Origin: Acidimicrobiaceae bacterium
Lineage (GTDB): Bacteria > Actinomycetota > Acidimicrobiia > Acidimicrobiales > RAAP-2
NCBI GenBank assembly: GCA_003158855.1
Contig: PMLJ01000029.1
Span: 15,719 to 79,718 of the forward strand
Direction of reading: 5' to 3'
Length of the DNA stretch: 64,000 nucleotides
The position numbers and the translations under genes were made by a program. This document shows, piece after piece, positions 18,143 to 28,386 of the stretch (its first letter is position 1; the number at the start of each line of letters is the position of its first letter). The notes beneath the pieces are model-generated. The model made no database searches, was not told the origin of the DNA, and saw only the letters and a program-made list of their open reading frames with translations.

Positions 18143-18606
18143 GTCGGTCCTGGTGAATCGCCACGCAAGTGGAACATCATCTTGTAGTCGAAGGTCATCA
18201 CCGTTTCGTCGCGCTGGTTCTGCACGCTATAGAGCCAGGTCTGCACACCCTTCTTGGGGTTACTCGTCACTTCTTGCGACTTCACTTTCACGATCACCAT
18301 GACCGTGTCATCGATCTTCACCGGCGCGCGCATGCGCATGTTGTCAACACCCAGCCAGGCGATGACCGCGTCGTCGCCGATGCCCGACTGCGCGACCAAC
18401 CCCACGGCCAAGGCGAAAATCAACGGTCCGTGGGCGAGTCGCTCGCCGAACTGCGTCGCTTCGGCGTACACCCTGTCCATATGCAGTGGGTAGAAGTCGC
18501 CGGTGAGTCCAGCCCAGTTCACGACGTGGGTTTCGGTAACCGTGATCCTCCCCGTACGGTAGATGTCACCAACTGCAAAGTCATCACCATATTTCCGTTG
18601 GGTCAT
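18139..18606 (-). CDS. MaoC-like (hot-dog) acyl dehydratase
   Basis: YGDDFAVGDIYRTGRITVTETHVVNWAGLTGDFYPLHMDRVYAEATQFGERLAHGPLIFALAVGL. Confidence 0.9.
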   Translation of the reverse strand: MTQRKYGDDFAVGDIYRTGRITVTETHVVNWAGLTGDFYPLHMDRVYAEATQFGERLAHGPLIFALAVGLVAQSGIGDDAVIAWLGVDNMRMRAPVKIDDTVMVIVKVKSQEVTSNPKKGVQTWLYSVQNQRDETVMTFDYKMMFHLRGDSPGPT

Positions 18607-18617
18607 GACAACTCCTT

Positions 18618-19040
18618 TCAGCGGACCGGGCGGAACTTCGGCAGGTTGAACTCGTCGTCAAGACGCTCGAACACCACTTGGACAGGTTGATCACAGACCA
18701 AATCATCGTTGTTGCATTCGACGATGTTCGACAGCATCTGCACGCCCTCTTCCAGCCGAATCACCGCGACGACGTAGGGAACATCGCCAGCGAAGGCTGA
18801 AGGAGCGTTGGACTGCACGACCGTGAAGCTGTAGATGGTGCCACGGCCGCTGGCCGGCTGCCAGCCGAGGTTCGTCGAGGAGCAGTGAGGACAGGCCATG
18901 CGCGGGTAATGAATGACCCGATCACAATCCTCACAATGCTGAAGGATGAGTCGACCTTCGTGCGCGGCGTCCCAGAACGGACGGGCCCACGGAGCAACCA
19001 CGGGAACGGGCTTCGTGGATCTGACGTCATTTTGTGTCAT
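18618..19040 (-). CDS. OB-fold/Zn-ribbon protein (DUF35 type), thiolase partner
   Basis: LILQHCEDCDRVIHYPRMACPHCSSTNLGWQPASGRGTIYSFTVV: Cys4 rubredoxin-like ribbon. Confidence 0.88.
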   Translation of the reverse strand: MTQNDVRSTKPVPVVAPWARPFWDAAHEGRLILQHCEDCDRVIHYPRMACPHCSSTNLGWQPASGRGTIYSFTVVQSNAPSAFAGDVPYVVAVIRLEEGVQMLSNIVECNNDDLVCDQPVQVVFERLDDEFNLPKFRPVR

Positions 19041-19051
19041 CGGTATCTCCT

Positions 19052-20236
19052 CTAGGGGATCTCGGAGCCGAGGATGGTCACCTGGGCGTCCATGTAGGTT
19101 CCACCGACAGCAGTCTCAACGGCGAATCGACAATCAGGCACCTGGCGCGGACCCGCCTTGCCCATGATCTGTCGCGCGGCCTCTACTAGGAGAGAGACCG
19201 ATCCGCCAGCACCGATGTGTCCTTTGGACAGCATCCCGCCATCGGTAGTGGTTGGAATCGTCCCACCCGGTGCGGTGGCGCCGCTCATGTGCAGAGCGCC
19301 AGCCTCGCCGCGACCACAGAGGCCGATCTCCTCGAATGCGATCAACTGATAGATCGGGTATGAGTCGTAGATCTCGGCAACATCGATGTCGGCGGGTGTG
19401 ATGCCGGCGTCCTCGAAGGCCTGGCGACCGGCTTGAGCCCATCCAAAGCGAGTCAGGTCTGGCTCCTGGTGGTAGGCAAAATGAGTGACGAGGCCACCCT
19501 CGCCGAGTACGTAGACCGGTTTCTCGCTGAGGTCTCGCGCGCGCTCGGCTGAAGTGACCACGTAGGCCGCTCCACCGTCGAACAACATGTTCGACTGCTT
19601 GGCGCGCAGTGGCGTCGACAGCATCTTCGACGCCATGACCTCCTCGATGGTGAGCGGTGTGCGGAAAAACGCGTTCGGATTGAGCTCGGCCCACTTACGG
19701 TTCGACACGCACACAGCCGACAACTGCTCGTCAGTGGTGCCGGTTTCAAATTTGTATCGCTCCGTCGCGAGCGCCGCGACGGTCGAATAGTGCTGACCGT
19801 AGGGAACCTCCCACTCCATCGATATCCCGGCCGTTGAGAACAAGTCGATGCCACCCTGGGCGGAGAGGCCGGTGCCGAGTTTGTCGGTGTGCACGAAGAG
19901 GATCGACCGAGCACGACCGGTTTCAATCAGAGCACTCGCGACGCGCAGTGCGTTCGTACTCGACGATCCACCGGAAAAGACTTCGCAGTTACTGGTGACG
20001 TTCTTGAGGCCCAATTCCTCTACGAGACGGCAGGTCGCCAATTCGTTACTGAACTGCGAACTGAAGAGTGATCCGGTGGGGATGACGAAGTCGATTTCGT
20101 TCTTGTCGAGACCGGCGTCAGCAATTGCCATGAGCGCCGACTCCAAAGCGAAACTGATGGCACCTTGGTCGCGATGGCGACCCGTCGGCACCTCGCCAAT
20201 CCCGATGATCGCGGTTTGACCTCGGTTGTTCGCCAT
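19052..20236 (-). CDS. Thiolase-like protein (lipid-transfer/SCP2-thiolase type)
   Basis: QTAIIGIGEVPTGRH...; FSGGSSSTNALRVA; AEIYDSYPIYQLIAFEEIGLCGRGEAG. Confidence 0.88.
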   Translation of the reverse strand: MANNRGQTAIIGIGEVPTGRHRDQGAISFALESALMAIADAGLDKNEIDFVIPTGSLFSSQFSNELATCRLVEELGLKNVTSNCEVFSGGSSSTNALRVASALIETGRARSILFVHTDKLGTGLSAQGGIDLFSTAGISMEWEVPYGQHYSTVAALATERYKFETGTTDEQLSAVCVSNRKWAELNPNAFFRTPLTIEEVMASKMLSTPLRAKQSNMLFDGGAAYVVTSAERARDLSEKPVYVLGEGGLVTHFAYHQEPDLTRFGWAQAGRQAFEDAGITPADIDVAEIYDSYPIYQLIAFEEIGLCGRGEAGALHMSGATAPGGTIPTTTDGGMLSKGHIGAGGSVSLLVEAARQIMGKAGPRQVPDCRFAVETAVGGTYMDAQVTILGSEIP

Positions 20237-20290
20237 GTCATTTCACCCTTTCGCGCAATGAAGAAGACCGACCGCGGCGACGTACCGGGC

Positions 20291-21904
20291 TCACGATTCC
20301 TGCAACTCAGGAATGCCCCGGTGGTAGTCAGGCATGATCTCTTCCTCGAAGTTGCTGTTCATGATCGTGTCAACGCACATCACCGCCGAGAGCGCTGCGC
20401 CATCCACACCACCGCCCCATAGGCGCTTGCCATATTGATCCCCGGCGAAGAAGAGACCTTCAACGTGCGGGGACTTCACATCGGGCCGATCGGTGCCAAC
20501 CGGGCGCCAGAGCCCGTACGCCTCCGGGCCGGGCGTCCATATGCAGAACTCCTTGCTCTCTTCCCAGTCGGGGAAGGTGCGCTTGGCCCACTCCTCGCAG
20601 AGTTCAATGACACGATTCACCCGGTCGGGATTACGCATCTCCTCGTCCGTCAGCGCAGTCGAGAACAAGTATTCGCACTTGCCAGCGGGTCCTCGCTTGG
20701 CCGTTCCGTTGCCCCAGGCGGTGAAGTCACACATCACCATGTCGACCACACCAATGAAGCCCTCATCGGGATCGGTGATGCCCGGCATGAAGACGAAACT
20801 CCCTTCATCGATACCGGCGTCCGGGAACTGCGGCTTGGTCATGCCGTACCAACCCGTGAGCAGTCCTGCCCCCCAGAACTTCTCCTTGAGCAGCGCCACG
20901 TAGTCAGCGGGGAAGTTCGCCTCGGGCAAGACACTGAAGATGTACTTGGGTGGAATAGTGCAAATCACCTGGTCCGCTCGAATCTGTCGATCACCTTCGT
21001 AGTCGTTGTCATCAGCCTTAATGCGTACGCCGACGGCGCGGCCGTCCTCAATCAGCACTTCCTTTACGTGGGTGTTACGCCACACCTCGCCGCCATTGGC
21101 GAGGACGACCTTCTCGAACTGCTGGGGTATGGCGATGCACCCGGGCTCGTCTGCGGTGGCCACCGAACCACTCACCAGGTTCATCCGAATGCGCCCCGCG
21201 ATCGCCATATAACCAAGGAAGTCGCCGGTCGGCGTCATCGCCGGCTCGGCCTGGGCGGTCTGGGACGCGGCCAGCACCTTGATGTAGTCGTAGGCCTCGG
21301 GATGCATCTTGCGTTGCAAGAGCCACTCTTGCAACGGCGTACCCATCAACTGAGCCATGTCCTCGAACGTGGTATGCGACATGCCGCCGAGCTGCTCCAT
21401 TGTGGCGGCGTATCCTTCTTCGCTCATCCATGGATAAGGCTGCCCCTTCTGCACCTGATACTGCTCGGACGGCTGGTCTTCCCCTTCCCACTTGATGAAG
21501 CCGAGCCCCTCGTTGAGAGGAAGGTTGTGATGCACGCCGAGGTGCTTCATGAGGCAATCGACCCGGCTCTTGTTGCCCCAGAAGAGTCCGTGACCACCGG
21601 CTTCAAACGTACGGCCATCGAGCAAGCCTCGCTCAAAGATCTCATCAATGGACGGCTCGCACTTGCCGAGGTAACAGTGGGCGTAGGAGAGGGACCGACG
21701 AAACTCCTTGGCGTTCATCTCAATGCCATCGGCGACAACCTTGTCTCCGTGGCCGACGAACGACAAGGTACGCCCACCAACGAACGGCGCGCGTTCCAAG
21801 ACGAGCACTCGTTGTCCGTGATCCTTAGCGAGAAGCGCAGCGGCTCCGAGCCCCGCGACACCCGCACCGATAACGATGGTGTCGAACTTTTGCGTTGCAG
21901 ACAT
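20291..21904 (-). CDS. FAD-dependent oxidoreductase (phytoene desaturase/amine-oxidase-like)
   Basis: FDTIVIGAGVAGLGAAALLAKDHGQRVLVLERAPFVGGR; start at ATG 21904 (MSATQK) preceded by GGAGG; track ORF starts upstream. Confidence 0.87.
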   Translation of the reverse strand: MSATQKFDTIVIGAGVAGLGAAALLAKDHGQRVLVLERAPFVGGRTLSFVGHGDKVVADGIEMNAKEFRRSLSYAHCYLGKCEPSIDEIFERGLLDGRTFEAGGHGLFWGNKSRVDCLMKHLGVHHNLPLNEGLGFIKWEGEDQPSEQYQVQKGQPYPWMSEEGYAATMEQLGGMSHTTFEDMAQLMGTPLQEWLLQRKMHPEAYDYIKVLAASQTAQAEPAMTPTGDFLGYMAIAGRIRMNLVSGSVATADEPGCIAIPQQFEKVVLANGGEVWRNTHVKEVLIEDGRAVGVRIKADDNDYEGDRQIRADQVICTIPPKYIFSVLPEANFPADYVALLKEKFWGAGLLTGWYGMTKPQFPDAGIDEGSFVFMPGITDPDEGFIGVVDMVMCDFTAWGNGTAKRGPAGKCEYLFSTALTDEEMRNPDRVNRVIELCEEWAKRTFPDWEESKEFCIWTPGPEAYGLWRPVGTDRPDVKSPHVEGLFFAGDQYGKRLWGGGVDGAALSAVMCVDTIMNSNFEEEIMPDYHRGIPELQES

Positions 21905-21974
21905 TAAATCCTCCCCATAACGAGTGACCCCATGTGCCCCTTCAGACCCCTGGGTCCGACGACAACGTCGCCGT

Positions 21975-21992
21975 AACTCCGCTAATTGTATT
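21975..21992 (-). promoter_or_regulatory. Island motif copy AATACAATTAGCGGAGTT
   Basis: Upstream of the 21904 start. Confidence 0.5.
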
Positions 21993-22534
21993 ATGCCCAT
22001 GTCGTCCACGTATTGCAAGATTGCCCCGCGCCAATCCTGCGCCCCGTTGGCGAGTCAACACTTCGCGCTGCGAATCAATCGAGACGACGTCGCTCTCCAC
22101 TGCGATCGACCCACGAACTACTCCTTCCAATTTCCTTTCAATTCCTAATCATCGACCGGGTTGGCCGGGACGAAACGACACCTCGGGATCGAGACTCCCC
22201 GCCTACCATTGCCAGAACCGCACTCACTGTGGGTCAAAGGTCCGCGTTCACATTCTCCGTACGCGAACACCGGTGTTCCAGTCTTTGGGCGTCGCAGTCA
22301 CCCACTCCAAGGGCCAAGCATGATCGAAGAAATCCCGCGCGGCCTCACCTGACCCGCTTCTCACACGCAATCTCTCGTCCGCGACCAATTGACCAGAGCG
22401 AGCCAGTATCTCAACGAACAACTGATTTCTCTGGAGATTCACTGCTTACGGCCAGCGAGACGGCGCGCCTCCGCCCGCTTGCGCAGAACGAGCAGTGCCG
22501 CAGCGCTCGCCAACGTCGCGAGTTCCGGCGCTAC

Positions 22535-22552
22535 ACTACAATTACCGGAGTG
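22535..22552 (+). promoter_or_regulatory. Island motif copy ACTACAATTACCGGAGTG
   Basis: Upstream of the LLM oxidoreductase gene. Confidence 0.5.
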
Positions 22553-22787
22553 ATATAGTGATTCAACAATTTGTACTTACGGTTGGGGGTATAGGCGTGA
22601 TCATGGACCGCTGGCCACAGTTACCGCTTCCAGGTCTTCACTTCCACCGCCAACTGCGCTCCGGTACCCGCGACCGAGAGGCACGGCGTAGAGCGGCCGA
22701 ATGCCACCACTGTACCAACGTCGATCTTCCATTCGATTCCTGCGTTGAGGACCGGCGTGTCACATGTGGCTTAGGACGATAAGACTC

Positions 22788-23795
22788 ATGACGACCGCGC
22801 TCCCCTCCTTAGGCGTCTCGCTGGGACTGTGGCAGGACCGCCCCTCGGACGAGGTCCTCGTGACCGCGCTCGCGGCAGACCGCCTCGACTTCAACGAACT
22901 TTGGATCGGCGAAATGGCGACGTATGACGCGTTCGCACTCGGTGCGGTGATCGCTGAACGTACCCAGCGCATACCTTTGACCCTCGGACCGTTCGCGGTG
23001 GCCGTTCGCGATCCGGTCATGATCGCAATGGGCGTCGCCTCGGTCGCCGAACTGACGGGGCGCCGCGTGAACGTGGCCATCGGATCGTCGAGTCCAATGG
23101 TCGCCGAGCAATGGCACGGCCGCGTTCAGCGCCGCCCGGCACTCGCGCTGCGCGAGATGGCGTCCGCTCTGCGGGTGCTCCTCGCCGGCGAGAAGTTGAA
23201 TTTCGAGGGAGAAGTTTTACGAAGTCAGGGATATCGCCTGCGAGCGACGCCCCCACACTCCGAACTGACCATCGCAGCGTTCGGCGCTGGCGCGATCAAC
23301 GTGGCGGCAACAATGGCCGACCGCATGGTCGTGAACCTGATCACGCCCCAGTTGGCGGGTCGCCTCGCTCAGGCGATGCGCGACGACGCGCAGCGTGCCA
23401 GCCGCAGCGCACCACGCGTTGCAGCTTGGGTCACGGCCGCCGTCGATCCGAGCGTCGACTCATTCGAACAACTGCGCCGCGGCATCGTCGGTTACCTGGG
23501 CGCACCTGGCTACGGTGAGATGTTCGCCGAAGCGGGCTTCGGCGACGTCGTCTCCTTCGCCCGACAAGACCCACATCCAAGGGACCTCCTCGCGGTGATA
23601 CCCGACGAATTAGTCAAGTCGGTCTCCTTAATCGGCGACCTCGACGAGGTGAGAGCTGGTCTTGTCAACTACGCCGAGGTCGGTGTGGATGAGGTCATCG
23701 TGGTCCCCTCTTCGGTACAGTCGGACCCCGGCGGAGTTCATACGTTGGAATGCCTCGCACGACTCTCCGACTCTTCTCGAACTGGGGCGAAGTGA
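22788..23795 (+). CDS. LLM-class (F420-dependent) oxidoreductase
   Basis: PSLGVSLGLWQD..SDEVLVTALAADRLDFNELWIGEMATYDAFALGAVIAERTQRIPLTLGPFAVAVRDPVMIAMGVASVAELTGRRVNVAIGSS. Confidence 0.85.
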   Translation: MTTALPSLGVSLGLWQDRPSDEVLVTALAADRLDFNELWIGEMATYDAFALGAVIAERTQRIPLTLGPFAVAVRDPVMIAMGVASVAELTGRRVNVAIGSSSPMVAEQWHGRVQRRPALALREMASALRVLLAGEKLNFEGEVLRSQGYRLRATPPHSELTIAAFGAGAINVAATMADRMVVNLITPQLAGRLAQAMRDDAQRASRSAPRVAAWVTAAVDPSVDSFEQLRRGIVGYLGAPGYGEMFAEAGFGDVVSFARQDPHPRDLLAVIPDELVKSVSLIGDLDEVRAGLVNYAEVGVDEVIVVPSSVQSDPGGVHTLECLARLSDSSRTGAK

Positions 23796-23838
23796 TCAAC
23801 GTGCAGAAGTTCGACGAACGAATTTTCTTGAGGGGGAA

Positions 23839-25539
23839 ATGATGGGACTGCATTCAGCTGAGCGTGTAGCCGAGTACCGAAGCAAGGGTTACTGGGGCGA
23901 CGATCTGATTGATCGGCTGTTTGAACAACGGGTCCTCGAGGACCCGGATGCTCTGGCCCTGGTGGATCCGTTGAATCGAGCCGACCTGGTCGATGGGCCA
24001 TTTCGCGAACTCACCTGGCGCCAACTCGACGATCAGGTCAATCGAATGGCCCAGGTTCTGCTCGATGAGGGTGTCAAGCCTGGCGACGTCGTCGGTGTCC
24101 AACTGCCCAATTGCGTGGAGATCGTGATCGTCTTCCTGGCGATTCTGCGCCTTGGCGCCATCGTCAGTCCATTTCCAGTTCAATATCGTTCCTACGAGCT
24201 GACCAATCTCAGCAACGTCGCGAACGTCCAACTCTTCGTCACCTCGACCCGAATCGGCAAGACGCGCGAAGCCGCTCGTGAGCTCGCCGGGCTGCGGGAC
24301 GCAATACCCTCTTTGAAGCACATCCTCGCTTTCGGGGACTCAGTCCCCGAAGGTGTCATCGGTCTCGACGAGCGCATCACTTCGGCCAACGATCAATCCG
24401 CGCTCTCGGAGTTCCGAGCGTCCTTCGAGCCTGACCCCAACGACTGCGTCACCATCTGTTGGACCTCGGGTACCGAAAGCACTCCGAAGGGGGTTCCGCG
24501 CACTCACTACGACTGGATCGCGATGTCGTGGACGACAGTGGAGGCCCCGCTGCTGACCAAGGATGACGTCCTGATCAATCCGTTCCCGATGGTCAACATG
24601 GCCGGCATTAATGGGATGTTCCTGCCGTGGCTTCGCGTTGGCGGCGTGTTGGTCCAGCACCATCCCTTCGATTTGGCCACCTTTCTCGAGCAGGTGTCGA
24701 GGTATCGAGGGACCTACACCGTGGCGCCGCCCGCCCTACTGACCCAGTTGCTGCACGACGAGGCGCTACTCGCCAACGCCGACATTTCGTCACTTCGACT
24801 GCTGGGATCCGGTTCCACTCCGCTGGCCCCGTCGCTACTTCAAGGCTGGCGCGACAAGTACGGCATCGAGATACTGAACCTCTACGGTTCCAACGAGGGG
24901 ATCATCCTCTTCAGTGGACCCGTCGACATCCCCGATCCCAGCGAACGCGCAATGTACTTCCCGCGATACGGCGTGCCGGGTCGCAAGTGGTCCTTCAGGG
25001 TATCTGAATGGATGCAGGTGAAGGTCGTCGACGTCACCACCCGCGAGGAGATCCTCGAGCCCGGCAAACCAGGTGAACTGTTGATCAAAGGCCCGACGGT
25101 CTTCGCGGGGTACCTTCCCGCGTCCGGCATCCAGGATCCATTCGACGATGAAGGCTTCCTGATCACCGGTGACCTTCTCGAGATCGCCGGTGATGAGCTC
25201 CAGTACCTTCACTACGTCGATCGAACCAAGGACATCGTCGTGCGAGGTGGCATGAAAATCTCGGCGTCCGAACTCGAGACCTTCATCGCGGGCTTCCCCA
25301 AGGTCGCAGATGTCGCGGTCATCGCCTACGCCGACGAGATACTCGGCGAGAAAGCGTGCGCGGTAGTGGTTCCTCGTCCTGGTGAAGTTCCCACGCTGGA
25401 CGAGATCATCGCCTACCTGCGCGAGCTCGGCATCGCGACTTTCAAACTGCCCGAACGGCTCGAGATCGTTGAGTCGCTCCCACGAAACCCCGTTGGCAAG
25501 GTGCTGAAGCGTGAGCTGCGGACGTTATTCAACACATAG
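23839..25539 (+). CDS. AMP-dependent acyl-CoA synthetase
   Basis: ICWTSGTESTPKGVPRTH, GDLLEIAGDELQYLHYVDRTKDIVVRGGMKISASELE, PRNPVGKVLKRELR; start at MMGLHSAERV after an AGGGGG RBS. Confidence 0.9.
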   Translation: MMGLHSAERVAEYRSKGYWGDDLIDRLFEQRVLEDPDALALVDPLNRADLVDGPFRELTWRQLDDQVNRMAQVLLDEGVKPGDVVGVQLPNCVEIVIVFLAILRLGAIVSPFPVQYRSYELTNLSNVANVQLFVTSTRIGKTREAARELAGLRDAIPSLKHILAFGDSVPEGVIGLDERITSANDQSALSEFRASFEPDPNDCVTICWTSGTESTPKGVPRTHYDWIAMSWTTVEAPLLTKDDVLINPFPMVNMAGINGMFLPWLRVGGVLVQHHPFDLATFLEQVSRYRGTYTVAPPALLTQLLHDEALLANADISSLRLLGSGSTPLAPSLLQGWRDKYGIEILNLYGSNEGIILFSGPVDIPDPSERAMYFPRYGVPGRKWSFRVSEWMQVKVVDVTTREEILEPGKPGELLIKGPTVFAGYLPASGIQDPFDDEGFLITGDLLEIAGDELQYLHYVDRTKDIVVRGGMKISASELETFIAGFPKVADVAVIAYADEILGEKACAVVVPRPGEVPTLDEIIAYLRELGIATFKLPERLEIVESLPRNPVGKVLKRELRTLFNT

Positions 25540-25666
25540 AGATAAGGAGTCGCGAGTCGCAGTCCATCCCACGGTCACGTGCCCCAAGGAAGGGTTCGTT
25601 CCGTATTCACCGTTGTAGACCACTTCACGTCGAGCAATGACGTGATACCGAGAATCAGAGGAATTC

Positions 25667-26431
25667 ATGTTTGATCTGTCAGAGAAAGTCGCCGTGATCA
25701 CGGGCTCGAGCCGCGGAATCGGCCGTTCGATCGCAGAGAGCATGTCGAGCGCCGGAGCGAAAGTCGTCATTTCGAGCCGCAAGGCGGCGGCGTGCGAAGA
25801 GGTCGCGGCGGCGATCAACGAGGCGGGCGGCGGCGCTATCTCCGTACCGTGCAACGTTGCAGAGCCCGCCCAACTACAGAATCTCGTGGACCGGGCTATG
25901 GAGGCCTGGGGACGACTCGACATCCTGGTCTGCAACGCGGCGGTGAACCCCTACTTCGGTCCGATGGAAACAATGCCAGAGGACGCCTACGACCGGATAA
26001 TGAACTGCAACGTCAAGTCGAACTTTCTCCTCACTCGAATGGCGGCGCCACTGATGGCGAACAACGGAGGTGGCAACATCATCCTGATCTCCTCCATCGG
26101 GGGCAACCAGGGCAGTAAGACCCTGGCCGTCTATGGACTATCGAAGGCTGCCGACTCCTCAATGACCAAGAGTCTGGCCATTGAATGGGGATCTCGTGGT
26201 ATCCGAGCCAATTGCATCGCCCCAGGCCTAATAAAGACTGACATGTCGCGAGCCCTTTGGGAGAACGAGAAGTTGCTCAAGAACGTTGAGGAAGGCACGC
26301 CCGTCCACCGAATTGGCCAACCCGAGGATATTGGCGGCGTTGCTGTCTTCCTCGCTTCCAAGGCGGCCGCGTACATCACCGGCCAGACAATCGTCGTTGA
26401 CGGCGGCATCACTATCAAAGAGCCGGCGTAG
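25667..26431 (+). CDS. SDR-family oxidoreductase
   Basis: KVAVITGSSRGIGRSIAESMSSAGAKVVISSRK; YGLSKAADSSMTKSLAIEWG; YITGQTIVVDGG. Confidence 0.93.
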   Translation: MFDLSEKVAVITGSSRGIGRSIAESMSSAGAKVVISSRKAAACEEVAAAINEAGGGAISVPCNVAEPAQLQNLVDRAMEAWGRLDILVCNAAVNPYFGPMETMPEDAYDRIMNCNVKSNFLLTRMAAPLMANNGGGNIILISSIGGNQGSKTLAVYGLSKAADSSMTKSLAIEWGSRGIRANCIAPGLIKTDMSRALWENEKLLKNVEEGTPVHRIGQPEDIGGVAVFLASKAAAYITGQTIVVDGGITIKEPA

Positions 26432-26844
26432 ACGCCCACTATCGACGCGGTCCTTTCGGCGCCCGCGCAGTGCCGCGGATAGTGGCGCTTAGCCAAGGGC
26501 ACGGAGTAAGGATGCCGCGACGACGCTGACGCTGGCCGTGCTGTAGGACTGGTGCCACCCGTCTTGAAGCGTGAATCCTCCACTCGTTGGTCTCAGGCGG
26601 CATTCACGAAGGCATACATTCATTGGAAGCGGATCACCGTTCACGCCCGGGTAAAAGCGACGCGGTGCTGTTGGTCCAGAGCACGAAAGAGTCGGTCGCC
26701 GAGACCATTCGCGAGCTCGAAATTTGGAAGCCACGGCCGCGCGGTGCGTGAGGGGCCGTGCCAACCAATCACCAAACTGCCGCCTGGGCAAGAACTGCTG
26801 AGGGGTTCAGGACGACCTTGACGGACCACCCTTGCGCATGTAGT

Positions 26845-26880
26845 CTCTCTTCTAGTTGTAGTTTCTCTGTTAATTGTAGT
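26845..26880 (-). promoter_or_regulatory. Two tandem island motif copies at 18-bp period (ACTACAATTAACAGAGAA, ACTACAACTAGAAGAGAG)
   Basis: Minus-strand reading ACTACAATTAACAGAGAAACTACAACTAGAAGAGAGACTACATG; 30 bp upstream of livG. Confidence 0.65.
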
Positions 26881-26910
26881 TAAGTTTCGCGGGATTTTAG
26901 GGGGGGGTGA

Positions 26911-27669
26911 ATGTTAACGATTGATGGCGTGACCGTACGTTTCGGCGGAGTAAAAGCGGTCGACAACTTCAGTGCCCAGGTAGCGGACGGTGAAATCTGC
27001 GGGCTCATTGGCCCCAATGGCGCAGGAAAGACCACGCTGTTCAACGTCATCACCCGAATCCTGCAACCGAATTCGGGGAACATCAACTTCGATGGGGCCG
27101 ACCTGCTGTCGGTTCCGCCCCATCGAGTCGTGCGCCTTGGTATCGCGCGCACGTTTCAGAACCTTGCACTCTTTCCCACGATGACCGTTCTTGAGAACAC
27201 GATTGTCGGTGCCCATTCACGCTCTCGAGTGAGCCTGGTCGAATCTGCGGTGTGCTGGCCGCCCGCATTACGGCGTGATCGCGAACTGAGGGACGAGGCG
27301 TACGAGATCCTGCGTCGGCTCGGCTTAGAAGACGTTGCGTTCGCCCGTGCTGAGGGACTGCCGTACGGCACGTTGAAGCGAGTCGAACTAGCAAGAGCAC
27401 TCGCGTCGAAACCAAAAATGCTTTTGCTCGACGAGCCCGCGGGCGGCCTGACCCACGGTGAAGTCAGCGAGCTGGGTGACCTGATCAAGCACATCCGCGA
27501 GGAGTTCAAGCTCTCGGCACTGCTCGTGGAGCACCACATGGGCCTCGTGATGAGCATCACGGACCACGTGGTGGTCATGGACAATGGAGAGAAGATCGCC
27601 GACGGGCTCCCCGACGAAGTGCGCAACAACCCCAAAGTGCTCGACGCGTATCTCGGACGTGCGTCATGA
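26911..27669 (+). CDS. livG: Branched-chain amino acid/carboxylate-type ABC transporter ATP-binding protein
   Basis: FGGVKAVDNFSAQVADGEICGLIGPNGAGKTTLFNVIT; LLDEPAGGLTHGEV. Confidence 0.92.
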   Translation: MLTIDGVTVRFGGVKAVDNFSAQVADGEICGLIGPNGAGKTTLFNVITRILQPNSGNINFDGADLLSVPPHRVVRLGIARTFQNLALFPTMTVLENTIVGAHSRSRVSLVESAVCWPPALRRDRELRDEAYEILRRLGLEDVAFARAEGLPYGTLKRVELARALASKPKMLLLDEPAGGLTHGEVSELGDLIKHIREEFKLSALLVEHHMGLVMSITDHVVVMDNGEKIADGLPDEVRNNPKVLDAYLGRAS

Positions 27670-28376
27670 GCCTGCTCGAGATCACCGACCTTCGCGGCGG
27701 CTACGGCCCTTCAATGGTCTTACACGGCATATCGCTCACCGTCAACGAGGGTGAGATTGTCGTTGTCCTCGGAGCCAATGGCGCCGGCAAGACCACGACC
27801 ATGCGAGCCATCGCCGGTCTCATCTCCAGGAAGGGTGCCATCTCACTCGACGGCCTGTCGATCATTGGAATGAATCCCGACAAAGTGGTGGGAGCAGGTA
27901 TTTCGCTGGTGCCCCAGGGACGCGGGACCTTCGCCAAGTTGAGCGTCGAAGACAACCTCCTCGTCGGCGCAGCCAAGCGCCGGGACCGGGCGGGAATCAA
28001 GGAGGACCTGGAGCGATGGTACGAAGTATTTCCGAGACTCGCTGAGCGCAAGAAACAACCGGCCGGAACTCTCTCTGGTGGCGAACAGCAGATGCTCGCG
28101 ATCGCCCGGGCGTTAATGAATCGGCCGCGCCTGCTGCTGTGCGACGAGCCCAGTCTCGGCCTTGCGCCCATAGTCGTGCGCGAGGTCTTCTCACTTCTCA
28201 CACGCATCAACGCCGAACAGACGATGGCGATGTTGATTGTCGAGCAGAACGCCGAACTGGCCCTCGAGATCGCCAGTCGCGCGTACTTGCTCGAAGTTGG
28301 AAATGTCGTGTCCGAAGGTACGGCGGCGTCGCTGCGCAACAGTGACGCCGTTCGCCGAGCTTATTTAGGGTATTAG
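27666..28376 (+). CDS. livF: ABC transporter ATP-binding protein
   Basis: LGANGAGKTTTMRAIAGL; LSGGEQQMLAIARALMNRPRLLLCDEPSLGLAPIVV. Confidence 0.93.
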   Translation: MSLLEITDLRGGYGPSMVLHGISLTVNEGEIVVVLGANGAGKTTTMRAIAGLISRKGAISLDGLSIIGMNPDKVVGAGISLVPQGRGTFAKLSVEDNLLVGAAKRRDRAGIKEDLERWYEVFPRLAERKKQPAGTLSGGEQQMLAIARALMNRPRLLLCDEPSLGLAPIVVREVFSLLTRINAEQTMAMLIVEQNAELALEIASRAYLLEVGNVVSEGTAASLRNSDAVRRAYLGY

Positions 28377-28386
28377 GAGAAGTCGC

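Noticed and set aside
20435-21907. 490-aa plus-strand ORF
   Set aside because: Antisense shadow of the FAD oxidoreductase; no domain signature.
22600-22750. Possible Rid-family remnant on the minus strand
   Set aside because: Only a short suggestive peptide (VAGTGAQLAVEV); not enough to annotate.
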